Shown here: piece after piece, positions 1 to 6,724 of the stretch | Layout: the number at the start of each line of letters is the position of its first letter | Numbering within the stretch: the stretch's first letter is position 1 | Assembly (NCBI GenBank): GCA_013287145.1 | Contig: JABDEI010000005.1 | Location: forward strand, 1 to 44,406 | Direction of reading: 5' to 3' | Source: Chlamydiota bacterium | GTDB lineage: Bacteria > Chlamydiota > Chlamydiia > Chlamydiales > Parachlamydiaceae | Length of the DNA stretch: 44,406 nucleotides | The notes under the pieces: model-generated | What the model was told of the DNA's origin: nothing | Database searches by the model: none | What the model saw: the letters and a program-made list of their open reading frames with translations, nothing else | Translations under genes and position numbers: made by a program

Positions 1-81
1 AACGAGACGCAAAATTTTGTTTCTGATCACCTCGGGTTGAAACCCCGAGGCTACCTGCGTCTTCCCCTATGGGAAAAGAGA
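1..81 (+). repeat. Dispersed palindromic element, copy 1 (cut by window edge)
   Basis: A GC-rich hairpin (CCTCGGGTT paired with AACCCCGAGG, about 30-50) is followed by CTACCTGCGTCTTCCCCTA and a run of As. The same sequence order recurs near 22757-22840 (opposite strand) and, without the AACGAGACGC lead, near 22926-22977. AACGAGACGC at position 1 also heads the 22757-22840 copy, so the element is about 80 bp. No coding potential is seen. Confidence 0.8.
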
Positions 82-116
82 AAAAAAATCCATTGTGTGG
101 CGTTTGTGTCTGTAGC

Positions 117-221
117 CACTGCCGCGATTTTCCTATTAGCCAGTCGCAATTTCTTTTAAGATATTTTGCCTTAATTCTTCTTCGAAGTTCTTGGCTTGAT
201 TGATGTCCATGTCCTCACATA
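117..221. repeat. 105-bp direct repeat, left copy
   Basis: This segment matches 3573-3677 over 105 bp with two substitutions that I can see. The right copy is the 3' end of the gene at 3592-4071 plus about 19 bp beyond its stop. The two copies are in the same orientation and bracket a 3.35-kb segment carrying the LRR gene and the transposase gene. Confidence 0.9.
136..221 (-). pseudogene. Orphan 3' fragment of the nucleotidyltransferase C-terminal ORF
   Basis: Read on the minus strand, this encodes roughly the last 28 residues of the 159-aa protein at 3592-4071 (EDMDINQAKNFEEEL...) and keeps the stop codon. One visible coding change converts the final Asp to Gly. There is no start codon and upstream similarity stops abruptly at 221, where a palindrome remnant begins, so this is a non-functional duplicated tail. 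It probably arose by the event that placed the LRR/transposase segment here. Confidence 0.85.
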
Positions 222-267
222 CACGGAAAAATCAGCACCCACAATCCAACCATGACAGTGGCGCTAC
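221..267. repeat. REP-like palindrome remnant (right half)
   Basis: CACGGAAAAATCA followed about 16 bp later by GACAGTGGCG matches the right half of the full element at 2495-2605. The left half is missing and replaced by the duplicated gene tail at 117-221. Confidence 0.6.
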
Positions 268-291
268 CAAGGATAGTATCTCTTTAAGGAA

Positions 292-2361
292 TCATTCCCA
301 AGATAAATTGGAATAATAGCTTTGTGCCTCTTCCTCCTTTTTACGATCAAATTGTTTTGAAATCATCGAAGAAACATGTTCTGCTGTAGTTTTAGAAAGA
401 GCATCCTTGTGCAGATTGAGAGAAAGCTCTTTAAGATTTTGAAGTCGAAGAATTTCTGGTGGCAGCTCTTTTACATCTGGAGCTCGAATCGAAAGTTTTT
501 GTAGATTCTTTAACAACTCAATTCCTTTAGGTAAGGAAGTGATTCCTTTTTCCCGCTCAAATAAAATATCGTTTTCTTTAACCTGAATGCGCGGAATCGG
601 ATAACTCGTGATCTTAAGATTTTCAAGATTTTTCAAAGTTTCAATGCCATTAGGTAAAGATAAAAAATATCCTGTTATTTCTAATTCTTTAAGATTGGAA
701 TTAGTAAGGTTGCCGTTAGAAAGATCGATTTTTTCACGAAATGAGATCCCATATTTCTTGAGATTTTGAAGAGATGAGATATCGAAAAATTGTTTAAAGG
801 ATCCGTCGAGAATTAAAGTTTCTAACTTGGATAAATTCTCGATTCCATTTGGAAACTCTTCCAATTCCCTAGAAATGAGAGCCAGATGTTTTAATTGTTT
901 GCAAGGGGACAAATCAGGGATTTCCTTAAAGCTTCCATGAATCTCTAAAAATTGCAGAGAAGGCAACTCCAAGAGTTCTTTGGGAATACTTTGTCCTTTT
1001 CCAAGATTTAAAGTGACAGATTTGAGATTTTTCCATGTTGCGATGTTTTGCGGAAATGAGCTGACAGAGGTTAAGTCCAAATTAATGTGCTCTAGGTCAT
1101 TACCTGAAGTCTTTTCCAACTCTTCGCTGAGCTTGTTAGCTAAAGCAGCGGGAACAGACTTCAATTCGAGATTTTTCAGATGTTGCCACTCATGAAAGGG
1201 TGGGATGGTTGTTTCGCCCGCTAAGCGCTCTATTCGGAAATCTTTGATTAAGTTTTTGAATTCTATAGAGGAATTTACATCCAGCTGAGAGACTTCGATG
1301 CTCTCTAACTTTTGACAATTTGCAAGAGTCTTTGGAAGGGCAATAGATTGCGGATTATTACAACGCAGTATTCTGAGGTCTGTTAAATTACCTAAAGACG
1401 GAGGGAGTTCTGAAAAATCATTGTTTCCAATATCCAGGACTTCAAGATGCTTGGGCAAAGCTATGTTTTCAGGCCATTTTTTCAATCCGTTGTGTTTTAA
1501 AATAAGATGGGTGATTTGATCGGGAAGTACTAAGGGAAAGGGAGCCCTTTGCGATTTGAAAAAACTTTTTCTTGAAAAGTTTATTCCCCAAACTGCATCC
1601 GTTAAATCGAGATGCGTAATATTTGGAAGCGTGCTAATCAAAGATAAATTTTCTTCTGAAAGAGGAGTATGGCCGAAACTTAATGAACGCAGAGAATCCA
1701 TATTTTTTAATGTATCAGGTAGTTCCTTAAGATAGCTGTTATTTATTGCTACTGACGATAGGTGTTTCAATTTTGCTATGTCTCGTGGCAAAGTTATTTC
1801 CCCACCTGTAATGACAAGAGACTCTAAATGAGAAAACAAGCTGAGATTTTGCAAAGTAAGTTGCGAGCCAACTGCAAGATGCAATGAGAGGTTTTTGACT
1901 TCCTGCAATTTCTTTTGGGTCGAAGCATTGGAAAAAAAACTGTGAATCTGTTCCATTGTAGGGTCTTCAGGTATGCCTTGTTTCATTTTTTCAGGAAGAG
2001 CCTTGTATAAAACCACTTCAGACAGATCGATTTTTTTCATGGTCTTATTATATAGCCTGCGGATGTTCCAATAGGGGGTTAAAGGGATATACTGCAGAAT
2101 ATTCCAGATCCAAGGATTCCATTCTCCTTTGAAGTGGACATTGTCTAAAATAGTTTGGGCAGCATCGTGAATTTGCATTAAACGAGACGCTCCGCTTGTT
2201 GAAACCATCGTATTTAATTGCTTCAAAGTTTTTACAGCTTTGCCGTGGCCTTTTATTTTATCCAAAGAAGGACTGTATACATTTTTTGGTGTATCGTTTT
2301 CGATGAACCACCAATTAGATGCGTGATAGTTTCCATCTTCTTTTTTAGTTCGGGATACCAT
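292..2361 (-). CDS. Leucine-rich repeat protein, candidate host-interaction effector
   Basis: A 689-aa protein. Residues 1-130 form a non-repetitive head rich in Trp and aromatics. From about residue 150 almost to the C-terminus there are more than 15 LRR units of about 23 residues with the LPxxLxxLxxLxxLxL spacing (for example LEVLDIGNNDFSELPPSLGN). No signal peptide or membrane helix is visible. LRRs of this type are protein-binding scaffolds, common in effectors of intracellular bacteria and expanded in amoeba-associated chlamydiae. The target cannot be deduced, and no catalytic domain (such as an IpaH-type ligase) follows the repeats. The first Met at 2361 is used; upstream is AT-rich with no strong Shine-Dalgarno. 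The gene lies inside the island bracketed by 105-bp direct repeats, next to a RAYT, suggesting it was acquired or moved with it. Confidence 0.85.
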   Translation of the reverse strand: MVSRTKKEDGNYHASNWWFIENDTPKNVYSPSLDKIKGHGKAVKTLKQLNTMVSTSGASRLMQIHDAAQTILDNVHFKGEWNPWIWNILQYIPLTPYWNIRRLYNKTMKKIDLSEVVLYKALPEKMKQGIPEDPTMEQIHSFFSNASTQKKLQEVKNLSLHLAVGSQLTLQNLSLFSHLESLVITGGEITLPRDIAKLKHLSSVAINNSYLKELPDTLKNMDSLRSLSFGHTPLSEENLSLISTLPNITHLDLTDAVWGINFSRKSFFKSQRAPFPLVLPDQITHLILKHNGLKKWPENIALPKHLEVLDIGNNDFSELPPSLGNLTDLRILRCNNPQSIALPKTLANCQKLESIEVSQLDVNSSIEFKNLIKDFRIERLAGETTIPPFHEWQHLKNLELKSVPAALANKLSEELEKTSGNDLEHINLDLTSVSSFPQNIATWKNLKSVTLNLGKGQSIPKELLELPSLQFLEIHGSFKEIPDLSPCKQLKHLALISRELEEFPNGIENLSKLETLILDGSFKQFFDISSLQNLKKYGISFREKIDLSNGNLTNSNLKELEITGYFLSLPNGIETLKNLENLKITSYPIPRIQVKENDILFEREKGITSLPKGIELLKNLQKLSIRAPDVKELPPEILRLQNLKELSLNLHKDALSKTTAEHVSSMISKQFDRKKEEEAQSYYSNLSWE

Positions 2362-2494
2362 ATGCCAAATGTCTTTTATTTAATTTTTTTTTAAATTCAT
2401 CTATTCCGATATCTTTATTATTAATTAAAAATCGTTTTTCAGCAAAGCCATATTGCAATTAAACAAGCTGATGTTTTAACAACATCCAAGAAGC

Positions 2495-2605
2495 CTGTCG
2501 CCGCTGCCGCGGCTGGTTTGTGTGTGGCGATTTTTCCGTGGGTGAGCCTCAAGCGAACCCACGGAAAAATCACCAACGCAATATAGCCACGACAGTGGCG
2601 GCACC
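2495..2605. repeat. REP-like nested palindrome upstream of the RAYT
   Basis: The inner stem pairs about 2524-2543 (GTGGCGATTTTTCCGTGGGT) with about 2557-2576, around a 13-nt loop GAGCCTCAAGCGA. The outer arms TGTCGCCGCTGCCGCGGCT (from 2495) and AGCCACGACAGTGGCGGCA are imperfectly complementary. Related copies lie at 3143-3236 (opposite orientation) and 3465-3572. The rest of 2362-2688 is AT-rich and holds no gene that I see. Confidence 0.8.
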
Positions 2606-2688
2606 AATGTTGCAATAAAATATATATTTAAAAATTTAAAAACATTAAATTATCTATTCATCTCAAAAATATTTACAAGGAAATCTTT

Positions 2689-3141
2689 ATGGCATCTTCA
2701 CATCGTGTCCATTTCTTCCATCTTATCTGGTCTACGAAAGAACGCAAGAACCTCATCTTACCAAAAATGCAAGAAAATTTATATGCATACATAGGAGGTG
2801 TGATTCGGAAAACTGGTGGTTGCCAATTAGAAATCGGTGGGATCGCAAATCACGTTCATCTACTTGTTGAACTTTCAAATCCAGATCGTTTTACAGCACT
2901 CATTAGGAATGCCAAAGCATCCTCCACAGCCTGGATGAAAAAAGAATTTAGCGAATGCCGCGCTTTTGCCTGGCAAGATGGATATGGGTCATTTACGGTT
3001 AGTGCGTCACAGATTGACCGCACGTGTGAATATATCAAGAATCAGGAAAAGCATCATAAAAATAGATCTTTCGAAAGCGAATTTATCAAGTTTCTGGAAC
3101 TTCATAAGGTCAAATACGATCCTAGGTACGTTTTTGATTAG
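2689..3141 (+). CDS. REP-associated tyrosine transposase (RAYT, IS200-like Y1 family)
   Basis: A 150-aa single-domain protein of the Y1_Tnp fold. The HUH metal-binding motif is His55-Val-His57 in NHVHLLVEL, and Tyr115 in the CEYIKNQEKHH helix is the probable DNA-cleaving nucleophile. Such enzymes cut and join single-stranded DNA at hairpins; RAYTs are stationary, usually single-copy relatives of IS200/IS605 transposases that act on REP palindromes. The context fits: nested palindromes lie about 85 bp upstream and 1 bp downstream of the gene. AAGGA sits 7 nt before the ATG, supporting the start. The length (about 150 aa) and intact motifs argue that it is functional. There is no TnpB or other IS partner, so this is a domesticated-looking RAYT rather than a full IS605. 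Confidence 0.9.
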   Translation: MASSHRVHFFHLIWSTKERKNLILPKMQENLYAYIGGVIRKTGGCQLEIGGIANHVHLLVELSNPDRFTALIRNAKASSTAWMKKEFSECRAFAWQDGYGSFTVSASQIDRTCEYIKNQEKHHKNRSFESEFIKFLELHKVKYDPRYVFD

Positions 3142-3142
3142 T

Positions 3143-3236
3143 GTCGCCGCTGCCGCGGCTAGGTTGTTGGGGTAATTGATTCCGTGGGTTCGCTTGAAGC
3201 TCACCCACGGCTAACCTCTGTAGCCGCTGTCGCGGC
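3143..3236. repeat. REP-like nested palindrome immediately downstream of the RAYT
   Basis: This starts 1 bp after the RAYT stop with TGTCGCCGCTGCCGCGGCT and contains CCGTGGGT and ACCCACGG around the loop TCGCTTGAAGCTC. The inner hairpin is in the opposite orientation to those at 2495-2605 and 3465-3572. From 3180 it forms the left arm of a 74-bp inverted repeat with 3465-3538. Confidence 0.8.
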
Positions 3237-3240
3237 AAAG

Positions 3241-3329
3241 GGCCGCTTCGCGGTAAGAGACCGCTTCGCGGTAAGAGACCGCTTCGCGGTAAGAGACCGC
3301 TTCGCGGTAAGAGACCGCTTCGCGGTAAC
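3241..3329. repeat. Tandem repeat, 18-bp unit, five copies
   Basis: The core CCGCTTCGCGGTAAGAGA begins at 3243, 3261, 3279, 3297 and 3315; the last four copies are identical over the core. Each core contains the self-complementary CCGC-TTC-GCGG mini-hairpin. The open frames across it on both strands only translate the repeat and are not credible genes. Confidence 0.95.
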
Positions 3330-3333
3330 CATA

Positions 3334-3392
3334 CTTCGATCATCGCAAGTTACCTCATATTACTAATATTAGGCGACTTGCACTGATCGAAG
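3334..3392. repeat. Hairpin between the two arms of the inverted repeat
   Basis: CTTCGATCATCGCAAGT (3334-3350) is complementary to ACTTGCACTGATCGAAG (3376-3392) at 15 of 17 positions, with a 25-nt AT-rich loop. It could be a recombination or transposition site, or a terminator for the RAYT. The sequence 3393-3464 shows no gene. Confidence 0.65.
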
Positions 3393-3464
3393 CCCGAAGC
3401 TTTGGCGCAGCAAAAATCCAAATTTTGAATGTTGTTTAGATAGAGGTTACGTTCATTAATTTCA

Positions 3465-3572
3465 CCGCGAAGCGGTAGCTTGCCGCGACAGCGGCTGCAG
3501 AGGTTAGCCGTGGGTGAGCCTCAAGCGAACCCACGGAAAATCACCCTCATGACTTAGCCACGACAGTGGCGC
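3465..3572. repeat. REP-like palindrome, inverted partner of 3180-3254
   Basis: ACCGCGAAGCGGTAGC, then CCGCGACAGCGGCTGCAGAG and CCGTGGGT-loop-ACCCACGG, form the near-exact reverse complement of 3180-3254, with only a handful of mismatches over about 74 bp. The element ends in AGCCACGACAGTGGCG like the copy at 2495-2605 and abuts the 105-bp direct repeat at 3573. Confidence 0.85.
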
Positions 3573-3677
3573 CACTGCAGCGATTTTCCTATTAGTCAGT
3601 CGCAATTTCTTTTAAGATATTTTGCCTTAATTCTTCTTCGAAGTTCTTGGCTTGATTGATGTCCATGTCCTCACATA
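3573..3677. repeat. 105-bp direct repeat, right copy
   Basis: This is the partner of 117-221, with two substitutions. It covers the last 28 or so codons of the ORF at 3592-4071 plus 19 bp downstream, and is the parental copy because it continues into an intact reading frame. Confidence 0.9.
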
Positions 3678-4071
3678 AAAGGTGAAGGTCTTTCCATGAT
3701 AAAGGATTAGCCGAAAGGTGATGATTCCACTCTTCTTTAGAATCTTTTTGCAGCGATGTGTGCAGTTTTAGATGCTGTTTTGTATCGGGTATGAAGACAT
3801 CGGCGCGCACCTGATTGTCCTTTAGCTGAAGATGATTTTCTTCGAGGGCATGATAAAGCAAAGCGTGCTCAGCTTGTATGGACTTTGCAGTAGTGTTGAC
3901 GATGAAACCGTCATTGATTTCCACGTATTGGGCGTTTACATTAATAAGAACGCTATTGCGGATTTTTCCAGAGGCTATATTGCAATTAAGTAAACAGGAT
4001 GCTTCATCGATATCCAGGGTAGAATGTGATGACAAACGATGGTCATTCTTATAAAAGTTTCGCATGGCCAC
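3592..4071 (-). CDS. C-terminal part of a split sugar nucleotidyltransferase
   Basis: A 159-aa frame with short beta-rich repeats (CNIASGKIRNSVLINVNAQY), typical of the C-terminal beta-helix that follows a nucleotidyltransferase core. Its frame overlaps the end of the upstream ORF at 4049-5104 by 23 bp and is offset by one base. Upstream of its first Met the same frame reads APEGVA, continuing from the other ORF's end if one C is removed from the C5 run (GGGGG at 4078-4082 on the plus strand). I therefore read it as the 3' half of one gene broken by a 1-base insertion or a sequencing error, rather than an independent protein. Its last 28 codons are duplicated at 136-221. Confidence 0.7.
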   Translation of the reverse strand: MAMRNFYKNDHRLSSHSTLDIDEASCLLNCNIASGKIRNSVLINVNAQYVEINDGFIVNTTAKSIQAEHALLYHALEENHLQLKDNQVRADVFIPDTKQHLKLHTSLQKDSKEEWNHHLSANPLSWKDLHLLCEDMDINQAKNFEEELRQNILKEIATD

Positions 4072-5104
4072 ACCTTCGGGGGCTTGATTGGGTCAATTTC
4101 ATGGTGTTGCCGTAATAATTGGCTAGGGTGCCATAATCCCACCAATAGCTTGCAGTGCCGATATTGCTTGTGCTTACCAGTGAATCCAAGCGATGCTGTG
4201 TGAGGAATTTTTCTTTAAAACGCTGCATTCTTAAATAATGCTCTTTAATCCAATTGTCCGGAACGTTTTGTCCTTTCATAATTTCAAAATAAGTCTCCTC
4301 ATCCAATGTCAATGGCATCATCCAGCAGGGGTCGGAATCCATCTTTGCTGACTTTTGTGTAAGTTCATGATCGAATTCCTGCAAAAAAGCTTCTGTCATT
4401 GCTGCTGAGAAGCTAAAGCATCCTAGGCTTACGCCCATTTTATTAGCTAAAAAAACCTTTTTCTGGCGATTGCGCTGAAAAGTTTCGAAATCGATTTTGC
4501 CAAAGTATCGCAACTGCTCTTTGGCATCAGTCAAGATGGCGCCATAATGATCTAAGTGTCTTTTATTCCATTCTGCTTGTGACGGCAAATCGCCCAATAT
4601 AGATAAGATGTCGATCGGCGCTTTTAGTGTATTATTAAAATTTTCTGAAGGAACGAAAACTTGATCTCCCCAGAACACCGAAAGGCGACCCGGCAAACAG
4701 AAATGATTTGCTGTTTGCATAATGACAGCTTCTAGGACCGTTAAACTCACCTTTGCATTGGCTGGGCCTATCAGCTGTGGAAGCTTGATTGCTGACTTAT
4801 TGTTGCATTCACTCGCAGTGATAGGATACAGCCGGCTGCCAACCCCTGCGGTATGATAAATTGCAATGGATTGTCCTTGGAGTTGCTCAGCTAAAAGGTC
4901 AATGCCATAAAGCTCTTTAGCCTTATCACGCCCCTTTTTATAGGCGTAGAGAGTGCCAAGAGCATTGCCTGCCCCGCCTGGCCAATCCTCATGAATGACG
5001 ATGATGGTATCGTCTTTAGAGGTGATGTAGTCCTTGAGGTGCAACAACCGCTCTTGCCAATAGGTTTCTTGACTTGGGCTGGCTGTTGAAACGATGATGA
5101 ACAT
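4049..5104 (-). CDS. Sugar-phosphate nucleotidyltransferase core (frameshifted at 3' end)
   Basis: A 351-aa frame. Residues 85-107 (AGVGSRLYPIT...K) give the nucleotide-binding GxGSRLxP...K signature of pyrophosphorylases that make NDP-sugars. WGDQVF (about residues 145-150) supplies the metal-binding Asp, and WWDYGTLANYY near the end resembles the second metal site. After that the frame runs into TQSSPRRCGHAKLL, which looks like out-of-frame translation; correcting a C5 run at 4078-4082 fuses it to the 159-aa ORF, giving about 500 aa. Substrate is unknown (UDP-sugar or GDP-fucose-type enzymes are possible). The N-terminus begins abruptly, so the true start could differ. It lies on the same strand as htrA, 66 bp downstream of it. 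Confidence 0.7.
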   Translation of the reverse strand: MFIIVSTASPSQETYWQERLLHLKDYITSKDDTIIVIHEDWPGGAGNALGTLYAYKKGRDKAKELYGIDLLAEQLQGQSIAIYHTAGVGSRLYPITASECNNKSAIKLPQLIGPANAKVSLTVLEAVIMQTANHFCLPGRLSVFWGDQVFVPSENFNNTLKAPIDILSILGDLPSQAEWNKRHLDHYGAILTDAKEQLRYFGKIDFETFQRNRQKKVFLANKMGVSLGCFSFSAAMTEAFLQEFDHELTQKSAKMDSDPCWMMPLTLDEETYFEIMKGQNVPDNWIKEHYLRMQRFKEKFLTQHRLDSLVSTSNIGTASYWWDYGTLANYYGNTMKLTQSSPRRCGHAKLL

Positions 5105-5170
5105 AATTCACTCGCATGATTTAGATGCGGCTTTCTCGTTGCCGCATCCAAAAAGCTTCTTGCCGACGAT

Positions 5171-6625
5171 TTATTCCACTTTAAACGAAACAAAGCGCAC
5201 AACATCACCTTGCTTGATGAGCAGGAGCACGGGTTTACCGCTTTCTGTTTGCTTTAAGGCGTTAAGGAATTCATCGACAGTCCCGATGTTTTTGTGGTTC
5301 ACAGCCAATATTAAAGATCCTTTTTTGATCCCTGCTAATGAAGCTGGGGTATTAGGCTCGATTCGGCTGACGAGTACACCTTTTAGGCCGTTTACTCCTA
5401 AGCTGCTAGCTAATTCGGGTGTGATGTTTTCAACTTCAAAGCCGAGCTTGCCGGTTTTTGCTGACGAAGCTATTTGTTCGGGATAAAGGCCGATGTCAAC
5501 GATCATTTCTTCGGGTTTGCCTTGGCGCATGACTTCTAGCGTCATCTTAGAGCCAGGTTCCATTAGAGCGACAGCGTTGCGCAAGGAAGTGATGTTGCTT
5601 ACTAATTGATGGTTATATTTTAAGATGATATCACCTTGTTTCAGGCCTGCTTTATCGGCAGGAGATCCTTGAGTGACTTCAGCAACCAAAGCGCCTTCGG
5701 CTTTATTTAGATGAAAAGCAGTAGCGAGGTTTGAGTCTATGGTTTGCAGGATCACCCCCATAAAGCCTCGGGATACTTTTCCCTTGCTAATCAGCTGTTC
5801 CATGATGCGTTGTGCGATGTTGCTTGGGATAGCAAAGCCGATGCCGACATAACCGCCGCTGCCGCCGCTGCCGCTGACGATAGCGGTATTTAAGCCAATG
5901 ACTTCTCCATCAAGATCTAAGAGCGGGCCGCCGGAGTTTCCGCGGTTAATCGGAGTATCCGTTTGGATAAAATCCTCTATTCTGGCTAAGTCGAGGTTGT
6001 TTCTGCCTTTGGCGCTGACGATGCCTTTAGTTACTGTTGCTTGTAAACCGAAGGGATTTCCGATGGCGATGACCCACTGGCCGACATCTATGTTATCGGA
6101 GTTGCCAAGTTTTAAAAATGGCAAATTTTGAGCATCGATTTTCACCACAGCGATGTCGGTGTTACTGTCTTCTCCAGCAACTTTTCCTGAAAACTCCCTT
6201 CCGTCGTTAAGAGTTATGAGGATCTCGGTAGCGTCTTTGACGACATGATTATTCGTTAAGATATAGCCGTCAGGAGAAACGATGACGCCGGAAGCTTGGC
6301 CATACTGTGCATTTTCTTGCTGCTGGCCCCCTTGACGCGGCATCCCGAAGAATTGCTGCCAAAAGTTGTCGCTGAAGGAATCGGAATAAGAATCGTCAAA
6401 TCCATTGCCTTGAGAGTATAGCGATTGCTTGCCGGGGAATTTTACTTTGATGGAAACCACCGCAGGGATCGCTTCTTTAGCTACATTGGTAAACCCTTTG
6501 GAGATTTCTTTGAGTTGGGCTGTTTCCGGTGAGTTTGCACTGAAAGCATGAGGGAAAAATAATATACCGCCGCTTAATGCAATTGCTAAAGTATTTCTTT
6601 GAATTTTGGTTAGTATAGAAATCAT
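5171..6625 (-). CDS. htrA: HtrA/DegP-family periplasmic serine protease
   Basis: 484 aa, close to the usual chlamydial HtrA length. Residues 1-30 form a signal peptide (basic start, hydrophobic core, FSA cleavage site), placing it in the periplasm. The trypsin-like domain carries the catalytic triad His127 (TNNHVV), Asp157 (NTDIAVV) and Ser231 (GNSGGPL). Two PDZ domains follow at about residues 275-375 and 390-480. It degrades and chaperones misfolded envelope proteins. An excellent Shine-Dalgarno (AAGGAG about 8 nt before ATG) fixes the start. An Arg replaces the common Pro just before GNSGGP, which should not affect catalysis. Confidence 0.97.
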   Translation of the reverse strand: MISILTKIQRNTLAIALSGGILFFPHAFSANSPETAQLKEISKGFTNVAKEAIPAVVSIKVKFPGKQSLYSQGNGFDDSYSDSFSDNFWQQFFGMPRQGGQQQENAQYGQASGVIVSPDGYILTNNHVVKDATEILITLNDGREFSGKVAGEDSNTDIAVVKIDAQNLPFLKLGNSDNIDVGQWVIAIGNPFGLQATVTKGIVSAKGRNNLDLARIEDFIQTDTPINRGNSGGPLLDLDGEVIGLNTAIVSGSGGSGGYVGIGFAIPSNIAQRIMEQLISKGKVSRGFMGVILQTIDSNLATAFHLNKAEGALVAEVTQGSPADKAGLKQGDIILKYNHQLVSNITSLRNAVALMEPGSKMTLEVMRQGKPEEMIVDIGLYPEQIASSAKTGKLGFEVENITPELASSLGVNGLKGVLVSRIEPNTPASLAGIKKGSLILAVNHKNIGTVDEFLNALKQTESGKPVLLLIKQGDVVRFVSFKVE

Positions 6626-6724
6626 TTTATTTTACTCCTTAGAAAATGATAAGCTGAAAATTTAATCTATGCGATTGGATGATTTATCTGCAATCGGTGA
6701 AAAGATCATTTCTTTTGAAAACAG

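Noticed and set aside
3241..3329. CRISPR array
   Set aside because: The 18-bp units are directly adjacent with no spacers, and no cas genes are nearby.
3122..3343. Open frames on both strands across the RAYT downstream region
   Set aside because: They translate the 18-bp tandem repeat (LLPRSG units) and palindromes; no ribosome site or conserved domain.
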